Of a DNA stretch of 64,000 nt, positions 27,413 to 35,773 are shown one piece after another (the first letter of the stretch is position 1; every line of letters begins with the position of its first letter). The DNA is from DAOTXS01 sp034433515. GTDB lineage: Bacteria; Chloroflexota; Anaerolineae; UBA4142. Made by a program: the position numbers and the translations under genes. Below the pieces are notes generated by a model. The model saw only the letters and a list, made by a program, of their open reading frames with translations, did not search any database and was not told the DNA's origin. The DNA lies in assembly GCA_034433515.1 (NCBI GenBank), contig DAOUAL010000019.1, positions 1 through 64,000 of the forward strand, written 5' to 3'.

Positions 27413-28033
27413 ATGCCCGCTGATCGCCCCATGCCCAATGACGCCTTGCGTCTTTTCTTTATCGCGATCGAAGAAGTGATGGGCGCCGATGGAATGAGAG
27501 CCGCCCTGCACGGTGCCAAGATGGACAAGTACATTGGCAACTATCCCCCCAAGAATTTGGAGTTGGGCGTAACCTTTAGCGAGTACGGCCGCGCCGAGCA
27601 AGCGATTGAAGATTTTTACGGCGCACGCGGCGCCAAGGCAATGTTGTTGCGAGTGGGACGCGCCACGTTTAATTATGCGATGAAGGAACAATCCGCCGTG
27701 CTGGGTTTGGCAGGTCAAGCGCTCAAGGCCATGCCGTTGCCGATGGTCAGTAAAATGAAATTGCTGTTGGAGCAAATGGTGAGCGCGGCGAACAAGACTG
27801 TGAATCAACCCACGCGCCTGGAAGAAGACGCCGATAGTTTTACGATGATTGTAGATTACTGTATGTGCCAGTTCCGTCCCAAACATCAAGCGCCTTGCTG
27901 TTTCATCACCGTCGGGGCGCTCTCGGAAGCGATGCGTTGGCTGACCGACAAGAATTTTGCAATTCAAGAACTCACGTGTATGAATTTGGGTGACGATGCG
28001 TGTCGGTATCGGATACCCAAAACCCCCGAATGA
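27413..28033 (+). CDS. V4R-like (4-vinyl reductase) small-molecule-binding domain protein
   Basis: 206 residues. The C-terminal half carries the V4R pattern: FTMIVDYCMCQF, the APCCFITVGALSEAM block and CMNLGDDACRYRI, with cysteines that could bind a metal or Fe-S cluster. The N-terminal half (FFIAIEEVMGADGMRAAL ... NYPPKNLELGVTFSEYGR) resembles the helical part of V4R/heme-NO-binding folds. V4R domains sense small hydrophobic ligands. The operon therefore has sensor, GTPase and adaptor parts. It ends at a strong terminator. Confidence 0.75.
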   Translation: MPADRPMPNDALRLFFIAIEEVMGADGMRAALHGAKMDKYIGNYPPKNLELGVTFSEYGRAEQAIEDFYGARGAKAMLLRVGRATFNYAMKEQSAVLGLAGQALKAMPLPMVSKMKLLLEQMVSAANKTVNQPTRLEEDADSFTMIVDYCMCQFRPKHQAPCCFITVGALSEAMRWLTDKNFAIQELTCMNLGDDACRYRIPKTPE

Positions 28034-28075
28034 AACATATGATTCCTCCCGAATTGGACCTCATGCTGAACGGAT

Positions 28076-28107
28076 AAGCCGTCGAATTTTATTCGACGGC
28101 TTTTGTT
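28076..28107 (+). terminator. Intrinsic terminator after the GTPase operon
   Basis: AAGCCGTCGAA (28076-28086), loop, TTCGACGGCTT (28092-28102), TTTTGTTT. Confidence 0.92.
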
Positions 28108-28149
28108 TCGAACATCACTCTAATTTGGGATGCGCCATTTCTTGTCCAT

Positions 28150-28296
28150 CCTAACTCGGACGAGCCGAAACAACACTAGAAATTTATCCACGAAGGACAC
28201 GAAGATTTCTCTGTTCTGCCTTCGTGACCTTGGTGCCCTTCGTGGATGAAAAAAATCTTGGCTTTTTGTGCAACGATTTCATTTGATAGGTACTAT
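28150..28296. repeat. About 147-bp repeat element R150, copy b
   Basis: CCTAACTCGGACGAGCCG at the left, TTATCCACGAAGGACACGAAG / CCTTCGTGACCTTGGTGCCC / TTCGTGGATGAAAAAAATC internally, and TTTGATAGGTACTA at the right. Nearly identical to copy c (35137-35291). It fills the 28108-28292 gap between convergent genes and touches the oxidoreductase stop codon. Confidence 0.85.
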
Positions 28297-29471
28297 AGCA
28301 CCATCTTCTCCCCAACCTTGAACTCTCGATTCACGCGAAATGGATTATTGGCGTCTTTCACTTTGCCGGTCAATACATCAACGAACAAGCGGGCGCCCGC
28401 CGCGCTCATCATCACCCCGTGTCCGCCGTACGCCGTGTTCAGCCACAACCCTTCGATGCCGGTTGCACCGATGAGCGGATTCAAATCCGGCGTTTCGGTG
28501 TATTGCCCGGCAACCAATCCCAGGTCAGTGCGTTTCAAGTGTGGAATGATTTCGTTCCAAAATGGCGTAACCCGCGCGACGCCGTCCAACACCATCGCCG
28601 GAAAATCCCAATCGGTGGGCACGTACTCCAGTGGTTCGCTGGGTGGTTCGGGGCGCGCATAACCAAAGACTGCTCCTTGTCCTTCGGGTCGCCAATGCGC
28701 GCCGGTGTCCGAATCCACCACCATGGGCGCGTCGCGTGGAATGCGCGGATGCTTGCCCAGCGTGAGTTGCTGATGTCGTACATTTTCGATGGGCAGGACC
28801 ATGCCGGCTTTTTGGGCAAGGACGCCGGCAAAAGGTCCCGCACAAATGACGGTGTGCGCCGCGTGAATCTCGCCACGCGAGGTAACGACTCCCACTACTT
28901 TATTTTGTGCGCGGCAAAAATCTGTCACCGCCGTCTCGATGAAAAACGATGCGGTGCTCGCGCGCGCATAACCATAGGTGAGTTCGTGCGCGGAGAGCCA
29001 GCCATCGCGTTGACGAAAAGTTGCAGCGGTAACCTCAGGAGCGATGTACGGAAAACGGGCGCGGCATTCATCGCCGGTGAGCAATTCCACATCGCCAAGC
29101 CCAAACGATTTTTGCAACGCGACGCGCGCCTGACATTGAGCCAATCCTTCATCCGCTGTTGTAACAAACAAGTACCCTTGCTGATGAACGCCAATGTTGA
29201 TGCCGGTCAGTTCTTCAAATCGTTCAAAGAGCGCGATGGACTCTTGCATCATCGCGATATTGGCTGGGTCGGCAAATTGCGCGCGAAAGGCGGCAAGACT
29301 TGCGCTGGTCGTGAGTTCACCCAACGCGGTGCGCTTTTCAACAACAATCGTTTTCAGTCCGGCGCGCGTGGCAAAGTACGCCGTTGCCGCGCCAATCACG
29401 CCACCCCCAATGATGACGAGATCGGCCGTGGCAGGAAAGCGAGTAGCATCGGGAATAAAGATTTGAGTCAT
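28293..29471 (-). CDS. FAD-dependent amino-acid/amine oxidoreductase (DAO family)
   Basis: About 392 residues of the DadA / sarcosine-oxidase-beta / glycine-oxidase fold. The Rossmann motif is ADLVIIGGGVIGAATAYFA near the N-terminus, VVEKRTALGELTTS follows, and the C-terminal FAD clamp is LNTAYGGHGVMMSAAGARL. Substrate is probably an N-methyl or D-amino acid, unassigned. The start is ATG 29471 with no clear ribosome-binding site. The stop lies at the edge of repeat copy b. The next minus-strand gene starts upstream with a 30-base gap, suggesting an operon. Confidence 0.88.
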   Translation of the reverse strand: MTQIFIPDATRFPATADLVIIGGGVIGAATAYFATRAGLKTIVVEKRTALGELTTSASLAAFRAQFADPANIAMMQESIALFERFEELTGINIGVHQQGYLFVTTADEGLAQCQARVALQKSFGLGDVELLTGDECRARFPYIAPEVTAATFRQRDGWLSAHELTYGYARASTASFFIETAVTDFCRAQNKVVGVVTSRGEIHAAHTVICAGPFAGVLAQKAGMVLPIENVRHQQLTLGKHPRIPRDAPMVVDSDTGAHWRPEGQGAVFGYARPEPPSEPLEYVPTDWDFPAMVLDGVARVTPFWNEIIPHLKRTDLGLVAGQYTETPDLNPLIGATGIEGLWLNTAYGGHGVMMSAAGARLFVDVLTGKVKDANNPFRVNREFKVGEKMVL

Positions 29472-29501
29472 AGCCAATTGAAGAGAAAGAGCGGTTTGCG
29501 T

Positions 29502-30527
29502 TCATCCGCGTGAGTTGGGTATCCGAACAAGTTGATCAATGCGATAACCCGCCGCGAGAAACCATTGCAAATCGTCTGCATGATCCAAGAGATCAATCGG
29601 CGTGGTGCCGGTCAGTCGAAAAAATTCTTGTTCGATGTTCAGCGCCACACCTTGCGGACGTTTCATCGGATCGGGATGCACGCGCCAAAATGCATGCCAG
29701 AGCGGTTGCGCAGCAGGTGGCAAATGTTCGATGCTCACGTACCCTTTGCCATCGGCAACTTGAATCCAACGTTCTTTGAGTCCCCGCACGAGGGGATAGA
29801 GATGCGGCTCGCCAGAATCATTTTCTAGATAATGAAACGTTACCGAGTCGTCAATGTAAGTGTAATAAATATCCCACAGATTTTCTTCTGCTGCCATCCA
29901 CGCGGTGCCAAAGCGTTCGGTCAGATCGAAAGGGTTGGAATAACCAATCAGCACAATGTCATTGCGATCATCACTGCGCACGCTGTAATAGTACGGATAG
30001 TACGAGGCGGCAAGATCGTGGAGCGTGGCGTACTCCGCACGGCGACCGTCTAACCCGGGAAACGTCGAGTGGGCGTTGCAACCGTACAACCCTGTTCGCG
30101 CATCTTGCCATATGACCAAGTTGTGTTCGATGTCTTGCGTTGTCTCCAGCAACATAAAGCGCGGCTGATGTCCGTGCAAATAATTGACCGTGTACGCGAA
30201 CAAGGCACCTTCAAAGCAGTGCGCCATTCCGGTTTGCAGAACGCGGCGCGGCGGCATGGCGGTCTCGTCTTGCTCCACCGAAATGTGATCGTCGTTATAG
30301 TAGAGTTGCGTGTTAAGAAATGTTTGCACCTTGGCTGGCGTATCCAGCGCGGCAAGGACGATGAGTTCATCATCGGTGAAATGCAAACCTAGTCCAACGC
30401 AATGCGCTTGGAACCACGCAAGTTGCACCGGGTTGACCATGCGCCGATACAAGTCTGCAAAATATTTGACTTGAGCATCCGGTGAGAGTGCGATGCGAGG
30501 TTGGTCAGGTGTGACAAGGCGGCTCAT
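29502..30527 (-). CDS. Unrecognised protein with transglutaminase-like Cys/His arrangement
   Basis: 341 residues, soluble, no signal peptide. I do not recognise the family by name. A block GMAHCFEGALFAYTVNYLHG places a cysteine at a helix start, followed about 35 residues later by DIEHNLVIWQ, the order seen in transglutaminase-like and NlpC-like cysteine hydrolases. FGTAWMAAEENLWDIYYTY and the acidic-aromatic character of the middle are distinctive. It is cotranscribed with the FAD oxidoreductase. A peptidase or amidase role is only a guess. Confidence 0.6.
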   Translation of the reverse strand: MSRLVTPDQPRIALSPDAQVKYFADLYRRMVNPVQLAWFQAHCVGLGLHFTDDELIVLAALDTPAKVQTFLNTQLYYNDDHISVEQDETAMPPRRVLQTGMAHCFEGALFAYTVNYLHGHQPRFMLLETTQDIEHNLVIWQDARTGLYGCNAHSTFPGLDGRRAEYATLHDLAASYYPYYYSVRSDDRNDIVLIGYSNPFDLTERFGTAWMAAEENLWDIYYTYIDDSVTFHYLENDSGEPHLYPLVRGLKERWIQVADGKGYVSIEHLPPAAQPLWHAFWRVHPDPMKRPQGVALNIEQEFFRLTGTTPIDLLDHADDLQWFLAAGYRIDQLVRIPNSRG

Positions 30528-30577
30528 ACGTTGACGGTGATTTTACCACAAAAGTGCGTGAGGATAAAAACGGGATT

Positions 30578-30639
30578 GGGTGTAGTTCAGTTTGGGGGCA
30601 AGTTTGGTCAGGCAACTAACCCCAATGTGAACTACACCC
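30578..30639. repeat. 62-bp palindromic repeat (GGGTGTAGTTCA)
   Basis: Perfect 12-bp arms GGGTGTAGTTCA (30578-30589) and TGAACTACACCC (30628-30639). It lies in the 118-bp gap between two minus-strand genes and abuts the acetyltransferase stop. Confidence 0.8.
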
Positions 30640-30645
30640 TGCGCC

Positions 30646-32010
30646 TTACGACACGAAATATACGCACGAGTACGCTTTGGGAAACAGCGCGTCGAGCAGG
30701 ACGGCGGCTTCGTCTTTTGCCCACACATCGGGCAACACGTCGCGCAGTTCCGTCAACGATTTGCGACCAAACATCAGTTGCAAAAACACCAAAGGGGGAA
30801 AGCCGCAATCGCCGCTGTCCTCCGGGCTAGGTTGCCATGGTTCAGTCTTGACGAGTTTCCCGTCTTCGAAAATCAGTTTGTAACCGTGCCGATACTCGCT
30901 GATCTTGAACTCGCCGGTATACCCAGCCATCGCGGAGCGCGCCAGCCGATCTTGCAACACCGGCGCGATGTGGCAAATGAACTTGGGTACATCGGCAACA
31001 CGAATGTACCACGCGTACGGTGGGCGGGCGCGGGGAAGCAATTCTGGAATCGCTTGGTACGCGGGATGTTCGCGCCCAAATGCCAAAAAGATTCCGTTGA
31101 CGGTTTTGTTTTGCTTCTTGGCTTCCGATTCCCCCAACGCTTTAGCCCAACGCAGGATGGTCGGCATCACCGCACGCCATGCGTGTCCTTCGACCAGCGC
31201 GAGTTCATTCAGGACAATCGCTTCAGCCCAGATGTCGCGCGAACCTTGGACATAGCCGATGGCGCGTCCATCCTGCGTTTCGATGATGTGGTACGGCGCG
31301 CGCCACGCCATTGTTTCCGGCTGCGGTTCAAGCAAATAGTGCCACAACGATTCAGAGCGCGGACACGCCACGAGTGAGCGCGCGATCTCGCGATCGTACA
31401 ACCTCGCAGCGAAGGGAATATCGTCACACGTCATCGTGCGCAAACGATAGGGTTCGGTTTCATTTTCCTTGAGCGGGGGTACGTTCGAGAAATATGCCAC
31501 GCGACCGCCGCCCAAATCGAGCGCGTACTCGTACCCAAACTGGCGATAGTACCACGAGATGCCGGTAATCCCTTGCACCAGATGCCCTAACGATGCACTC
31601 ATGGCATGCAAGACCTCGAATTGCGCGCGCACCAGACCTCGCTTGCGATAATTCGGATCGGTGGCGATCATTTCTGGTCGGCCCACACCGAAGGGAATCC
31701 CGGCGTACGTCCACGTCTGCGGGATGAGACATGTTGTCGAAACAATGTTGCCGGTGTGCGTGTCTTGGACGATGAGTGTATTGGTGGGTCCAATGATGGG
31801 ATGATCGGGGCGCATCATATCGCGCGTGTACAAGACGGCTAATGCGTCAATGGTGTTGTCGCGTCCAAAGACACGCCCCGTGAATTGCGCCAATGGCTCA
31901 GCGTCAGCCGGTGTTGCGAAACGCAACACAAGTCCGTCACCAAGGTCGCGCGGAAGTTGATCCGCTGACAAGGCAAATTGCTGTTCGAGGTTTTTTGATT
32001 TGAGACTCAT
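30646..32010 (-). CDS. Eis-like GNAT acetyltransferase with SCP2-like C-terminus
   Basis: 454 residues. The N-terminal GNAT domain shows LRFATPADAEPLAQF, GVGRPEMIATDPNYRKRGLVR (acetyl-CoA loop) and GHLVQGITGISWYYRQFGYEYAL. A second GNAT-like unit follows (about 190-330), and the last about 100 residues (FKISEYRHGYKLIFEDGKLV ... FPPLVFLQLMFG) look like the sterol-carrier domain found in Eis proteins. Eis enzymes acetylate amines including aminoglycosides. A drug exporter cluster lies just upstream on the same strand, so a resistance role is possible. ATG 32010 is followed by MSLKSKN. Confidence 0.85.
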   Translation of the reverse strand: MSLKSKNLEQQFALSADQLPRDLGDGLVLRFATPADAEPLAQFTGRVFGRDNTIDALAVLYTRDMMRPDHPIIGPTNTLIVQDTHTGNIVSTTCLIPQTWTYAGIPFGVGRPEMIATDPNYRKRGLVRAQFEVLHAMSASLGHLVQGITGISWYYRQFGYEYALDLGGGRVAYFSNVPPLKENETEPYRLRTMTCDDIPFAARLYDREIARSLVACPRSESLWHYLLEPQPETMAWRAPYHIIETQDGRAIGYVQGSRDIWAEAIVLNELALVEGHAWRAVMPTILRWAKALGESEAKKQNKTVNGIFLAFGREHPAYQAIPELLPRARPPYAWYIRVADVPKFICHIAPVLQDRLARSAMAGYTGEFKISEYRHGYKLIFEDGKLVKTEPWQPSPEDSGDCGFPPLVFLQLMFGRKSLTELRDVLPDVWAKDEAAVLLDALFPKAYSCVYFVS

Positions 32011-32017
32011 GTTTTCA

Positions 32018-32092
32018 ATCCTTTGACGAAGGACGAAAGGCGGATGACAAATACTCTGGCTTCCATCCTTCGTCGTTCGTTGTTATAAAAAG
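32018..32092. repeat. Palindromic repeat (GACGAAGGACGAAAGG family)
   Basis: GACGAAGGACGAAAGG (32025-32040) faces CCTTCGTCGTTCGTT (about 32068-32082). Occupies the gap between the acetyltransferase and MFS genes; 32093-32136 has no other feature. Confidence 0.65.
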
Positions 32093-32136
32093 ATTTCCGA
32101 GGTATCCCGTTTGACGTTCTGTGTCGCGAAGTTCCG

Positions 32137-33372
32137 CTATTTTTCTGCGGCAACTTCACTTGCCACTTCTTGACGCGCTGCGTGTGCAAACAATCCTAGC
32201 ACCGGCGTAAGCATCGTGGTGGATGATAACAATGCCGCGCGCAACGAAATCGCTGTGCCAATCGCTCCCACAATCGGTCCGCCGATAATTTGTCCGAGCG
32301 CATCCACTTGACTGCTCATCGAAATCACCGTTGCGCGCACTTGGGAATCGAGCCGTTGATTGACCCAGGCGGTGTACAACGGATTGGTGGCTTGGCGGAG
32401 CAGTGAGAATGCCCAGTACGCGGTTACTGCCATCGCAAAGTTGGACGAGAGCGCGAACATTGCCAGCATCATAATTCGCGCCGCACTCATTGCAAACAAG
32501 GCGCGGTGGACTGACGCTTCACTCCCGGTATCCACGCGGCGTCGCGCGATCTCGGTGGCAACCATGCCCAGCCCAATCGCGCCGGTGCGAATGATGCCGA
32601 ACCACGTTACCATCGTCACTCCATCGAATGTTGGAAAAGTAAACGTGAGCAAGAACGGCGTCCAGAGCCGATCAAACCCTTCGCTGTACATTCCATAGAA
32701 CAAACCAATCCCTAGGATGGTTGCCAGCACGGGGCGACGTTGCACCATGCCCAGCCCGCCGCGAAACGTATGCCACATTTGTTGAAACGAATTTCGGTTT
32801 TCGCGTGGGGTTGGATGAAAACCCGTTTCCGGCATTTCGAGCGCCAGAAAAATTCCTAGCGCGATAAAACCCACGCCGCCTAAAACAATCGGCAAGTTCA
32901 CGCGTTCATTGCCGATAAACACACTGGCGAGAATGCCTACAAAAGTCGCTGCTTGGGCGATTTGGGTGGCGCGCATAAACGCGCGGTTTGCCGGTGCCTC
33001 GCCGATTTCATCGGTGAGCCATGCTTCGGTGGCGCCGCTGGTACACGTCCAGCCCGCCCCCCAAATCACTTGTGCGAGTAACACGGTTGCAAAAAACGGA
33101 AACATCCCTTCGATCAAAAAGCCGATTCCCATCATCACGTAGCCAATGACGATGGAAATCTTCCGGCTATATACATCGGCGATGACGCCGGTGGGCACTT
33201 CGCAAAGGAACGCGGTTACTTCGAGGGTGGTGCCAACCAAGACAAGTTGGAGCGGATCGAGTCCAACGACGGTTGCTTGATAAATCATATTGACGGTAAA
33301 GATGAGCGACGAGAGCAACCCATCCCAGCCGTTGATGATCAAGTAGGTAGAGTAGGCGTTGATCTTTTTCAC
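32137..33372 (-). CDS. MFS transporter
   Basis: About 411 residues with 12 predicted helices. Helix 2-3 loop CEVPTGVIADVYSRKISIVIG is the MFS motif A (GxxaDxxxRk), and the mid-loop (MPETGFHPTPRENRNSFQQM) separates the halves. Drug-efflux-like, substrate unknown. I prefer GTG 33372 (MKKINAYSTYL). The longer reading from 33399 would translate part of a P1 palindrome, adding MMRVPWKIN. Followed by the ABC permease gene upstream, all on the minus strand. Confidence 0.85.
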   Translation of the reverse strand: MKKINAYSTYLIINGWDGLLSSLIFTVNMIYQATVVGLDPLQLVLVGTTLEVTAFLCEVPTGVIADVYSRKISIVIGYVMMGIGFLIEGMFPFFATVLLAQVIWGAGWTCTSGATEAWLTDEIGEAPANRAFMRATQIAQAATFVGILASVFIGNERVNLPIVLGGVGFIALGIFLALEMPETGFHPTPRENRNSFQQMWHTFRGGLGMVQRRPVLATILGIGLFYGMYSEGFDRLWTPFLLTFTFPTFDGVTMVTWFGIIRTGAIGLGMVATEIARRRVDTGSEASVHRALFAMSAARIMMLAMFALSSNFAMAVTAYWAFSLLRQATNPLYTAWVNQRLDSQVRATVISMSSQVDALGQIIGGPIVGAIGTAISLRAALLSSTTMLTPVLGLFAHAARQEVASEVAAEK

Positions 33373-33383
33373 ATTGATTTTCC

Positions 33384-33422
33384 ACGGAACACGCATCACG
33401 TATCACGTAGGGCGTGTTCCGT
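33384..33422. repeat. P1 palindrome, second copy
   Basis: ACGGAACACGC (33384-33394) and GCGTGTTCCGT (33412-33422) with ATCACGTATCACGTAGG in the loop. Same family as 1225-1265. It lies between the ABC permease stop and the MFS start. Confidence 0.8.
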
Positions 33423-33427
33423 TCGTG

Positions 33428-34252
33428 TTATCCATTCCGCTTCAACTTGCCGGTGCGCTTGGCGTACCGCTCGGCAAAGCGGAACAGCCACAAACCCAGC
33501 GGCACCATCACCATGCCCATCACAATCAGTGGTGCGATGTACTGCCACAGCGCGAGTGTTGGTGCGCCCTCAAGCAGGGCAGCCCGCGTACCTTCCAACA
33601 CGTACGTTGCCGGCGAATACTGCGCGAACACTTGCAACCACGTAGGCAACACTGTCACCGGATAGTACACGCCGGACACGAGCAGGAGCAACGAGATGAT
33701 CACGTGCGTCATCTGCGAGCCTTTTTCCGGAAAGAGCAACGGCAGAATCGCGGCGATCACGCCAAAGCCGATGAACGATACACTCCCCACCAGCAATACG
33801 ACGGCGCCACCCAGCAGATTCGCTTTCGACAAGTCAATCTCGAAAAAGAGCGCGGTGATGCCCAGAATCACGACGGTATGAAACATCGAGTACACCACCG
33901 CGAACGCGGTATGCCCGGCAAGATGGGTCAGGCGCGTGATCGGTGCCATCAACGTGTACTCAATCGTCCCTTCCCAGCGTTCCATCCCGATAATGTCGGT
34001 GAGCCAGTAGAAAATCACTGACAAGTACCGCCACACAATCGTACCGATGATGAGGTACAACACGAGATAGTGGCTGTCCACCACGGCGCTACTCATCGCG
34101 CCGACGCCGGGTCCGATAAACGCGACCGAGAGCGAGTTGGTGATTGAATAAAACAACCAAACGACTTCCCACGCCCAATATCGTTTGACGATATTCAGAT
34201 TGCGTTCGACGAACGCATAAGATGCTTTGACTTCGTACGCAAGGGTGGTCAT
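33428..34252 (-). CDS. ABC-2 type transporter permease
   Basis: 274 residues, six hydrophobic helices with the ABC-2 pattern: N-terminal cytoplasmic stretch, GMERWEGTIEYTLMAPITR in the coupling loop, and YYPVTVLPTWLQVFAQYSPATYVLEG before the last helices. It works with the ATPase encoded upstream to export a drug, lipid or polysaccharide precursor. The 61-base gap (34253-34313) holds only a degenerate ATGGATGACGG repeat. The MFS gene follows downstream on the same strand. Confidence 0.9.
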   Translation of the reverse strand: MTTLAYEVKASYAFVERNLNIVKRYWAWEVVWLFYSITNSLSVAFIGPGVGAMSSAVVDSHYLVLYLIIGTIVWRYLSVIFYWLTDIIGMERWEGTIEYTLMAPITRLTHLAGHTAFAVVYSMFHTVVILGITALFFEIDLSKANLLGGAVVLLVGSVSFIGFGVIAAILPLLFPEKGSQMTHVIISLLLLVSGVYYPVTVLPTWLQVFAQYSPATYVLEGTRAALLEGAPTLALWQYIAPLIVMGMVMVPLGLWLFRFAERYAKRTGKLKRNG

Positions 34253-34313
34253 TGATTCTACTCCTCGATGGATGCGCGATGATGGATGACGGAATGCGTT
34301 GCCCCCGTCTCCC

Positions 34314-35129
34314 TCATTCGTCCTCTGTCTTTAACTGTTTGCCCGTCAACTGCATAAACACATCTTCCAGTGTTGGCGTGTGTCCATTGCGGCTGGCTAG
34401 TTTCTTGAGATTTGCCGGCGTATCGAGCGCAACAATCTTGCCATCGGCGAGGATGGCGATGCGGTCGCATAGGGCATCGGCTTCGAGCATATCGTGCGTG
34501 GTGAGCACAATGGTTGCGTCGTGCGTGTTGCGCAGTTCGCGCACCAGGGCTTGCACCTCGCGTTTGCTCCGCGGATCGAGACCGGTCGTCGGCTCATCGA
34601 GCAAGAGCAAGACCGGCGCGGTCAAGAGCGCGCGTGCAATCGCTACTTTTTGTTGCATCCCGCGCGACATCTCTTCCATCGGACGATGGATGGCCTCCTC
34701 GCGCAAATCCAGGCGTTTGAGAATCGCGAGAATCTTGCGATGTGCTTCTGCGCCACTGAGACCATATAGTCGCGCGCCGTACATCAAATTTTCCAACGGC
34801 GAAAGTTTCTTGAAGAAGGCGGCTTCAACCGAGACGCGATTAATCATTCGTTGCACCACGCGCTCTTCGCGTTCGACATCGTGTCCAAAGATGGTCACGC
34901 GCCCGGCATCCGGCACGAGCAGGGTTGAGAGCAGGCGAATGAGCGTAGATTTGCCAGACCCGTTGGGTCCCAGGACGCCAAAGATTTCGCCGCGATAGAT
35001 GGTTACGGAAATGTGATCCACCGCCAGAACACTGGTGGGGGCTGTGCTCCGTTTGAACCATTTGAACTCGGATGAATGGAAGCGTTTGGATACATTTTGC
35101 ATTTCGAGCGCAATCGTTTGACCGAACAT
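34314..35129 (-). CDS. ABC transporter ATP-binding protein (DrrA-like)
   Basis: 271 residues. Walker A LGPNGSGKSTLIRLLS, signature MSRGMQQKVAIARALL (SRGMQ in place of LSGGQ), Walker B VLLLLDEPTTGLDPRSK and the H-loop LTTHDMLEAD are all intact. C-terminal extension GHTPTLEDVFMQLTGK is typical of DrrA/NatA exporters. AGGAGG (35135-35140 on minus) is provided by the end of repeat copy c. The gene is transcribed from a promoter near 35521-35548 through a leader with an sORF and two terminators. Confidence 0.93.
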   Translation of the reverse strand: MFGQTIALEMQNVSKRFHSSEFKWFKRSTAPTSVLAVDHISVTIYRGEIFGVLGPNGSGKSTLIRLLSTLLVPDAGRVTIFGHDVEREERVVQRMINRVSVEAAFFKKLSPLENLMYGARLYGLSGAEAHRKILAILKRLDLREEAIHRPMEEMSRGMQQKVAIARALLTAPVLLLLDEPTTGLDPRSKREVQALVRELRNTHDATIVLTTHDMLEADALCDRIAILADGKIVALDTPANLKKLASRNGHTPTLEDVFMQLTGKQLKTEDE

Positions 35130-35136
35130 TGAAACC

Positions 35137-35291
35137 TCCTAACTCGGACGAGCCGAAACCACACCGGCATTGATCCACGAAGGACACGAAGGTCCACGAA
35201 GATTTCTCTGTTCTTCCTTCCTGACCTTGGTGCCCTTCGTGGATGAAAAAATCTTGGCTTTGTGTGCAACGATTTCATTGGATAGGTACTA
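35137..35291. repeat. About 155-bp repeat element R150, copy c
   Basis: CCTAACTCGGACGAGCCG ... CCACGAAGGACACGAAGG ... TTCGTGGATGAAAAAATC ... TTGGATAGGTACTA, nearly identical to copy b. Its CCTCCTAAC end is the ribosome-binding site of the ABC ATPase gene on the minus strand. Confidence 0.88.
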
Positions 35292-35319
35292 TCTGCTCCC
35301 CCACGAGGGGAGGCACAAT

Positions 35320-35352
35320 AAAAAAGCCGTGAGTTCGATGAAACCCACAGCC
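35320..35352 (-). terminator. Distal terminator in the ABC-exporter leader
   Basis: On minus, GGCTGTGGGTTTCATCGAAC pairs with the following TCACGGC side and ends in TTTTTTATT. Second of two tandem terminators before the exporter genes. The stem is imperfect. Confidence 0.7.
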
Positions 35353-35374
35353 AAGCGCGACGAAAAATGGCAAC

Positions 35375-35406
35375 AAAAAGCCGTGGGTGCGTAGCGCACC
35401 CACGGC
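35375..35406 (-). terminator. Proximal terminator in the ABC-exporter leader
   Basis: On minus, GCCGTGGGTGCG-CTA-CGCACCCACGGC followed by TTTTTG; a perfect 12-bp stem. Confidence 0.88.
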
Positions 35407-35436
35407 AGGATTGACACACTTCCAGCAACGGGCGCA

Positions 35437-35496
35437 CTACGACAAGGTCAAAACCTCACCGCTAGCGATCAAGATGATGTATTCCATTAAACCCAT
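35437..35496 (-). CDS. Putative 19-residue leader peptide of the ABC exporter
   Basis: ATG at 35496 (or in-frame ATG 35487) follows AAAGGAG and encodes MGLMEYIILIASGEVLTLS, then TAG. It lies between a consensus minus-strand promoter and two tandem terminators, the layout of a ribosome-mediated attenuator. The peptide resembles nothing I know; hydrophobic IILI could be a stall-prone segment. Reality rests on position and the ribosome-binding site only. Confidence 0.5.
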   Translation of the reverse strand: MGLMEYIILIASGEVLTLS

Positions 35497-35520
35497 TGCT
35501 CCTTTCTTCACGGTGAGCGC

Positions 35521-35548
35521 ATTATATCTGTTTTTGATTCCAAGTCAA
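35521..35548 (-). promoter_or_regulatory. Promoter of the ABC-exporter leader
   Basis: On minus, TTGACT (35548-35543), 16-base spacer, TATAAT (35526-35521). Divergent from the his promoter, with 27 bases between the -35 boxes. Confidence 0.82.
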
Positions 35549-35575
35549 ATAGAGACGAGCCGCTCGTCTGTACGC

Positions 35576-35603
35576 TTGACAACCACGCCGTTTTGTTTAT
35601 AAT
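35576..35603 (+). promoter_or_regulatory. his operon promoter
   Basis: Perfect consensus TTGACA (35576-35581), 16-base spacer, TATAAT (35598-35603). Initiation near 35610-35613 would put ATG 35613 at or next to the 5' end of the mRNA. Confidence 0.9.
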
Positions 35604-35612
35604 CGGTGCAGA

Positions 35613-35690
35613 ATGTTGAGCCAGAATTTTTCAATCAAGCATCATCACGAGTGTGGGGTGAGTGATGCAGCATCACAAGGGGATTCCTGA
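35613..35690 (+). CDS. hisL: his operon leader peptide with three consecutive His codons
   Basis: ATG 35613 encodes a 25-residue peptide, MLSQNFSIKHHHECGVSDAA followed by SQGDS and TGA. Codons 10-12 are CAT CAT CAC. It begins nine bases after the -10 box, so it is leaderless, and an intrinsic terminator lies 84 bases after its stop. The expected role is attenuation: shortage of His-tRNA stalls ribosomes at the His codons and alters downstream pairing. Mutually exclusive pairings are visible: GGGGTGAG (35655-35662) with CTCACCCC (35763-35770), and CATCACAAGG (35671-35680) with CCTTGTGATG (35711-35720). By analogy with enterobacterial hisL; sequence is unrelated. Confidence 0.75.
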   Translation: MLSQNFSIKHHHECGVSDAASQGDS

Positions 35691-35773
35691 GAACATCAGA
35701 ATCAACAGCGCCTTGTGATGATGCATCAAGGTCAACGAACTCGCCATTTTGGCGTTTGCATCCTCACCCCAAG

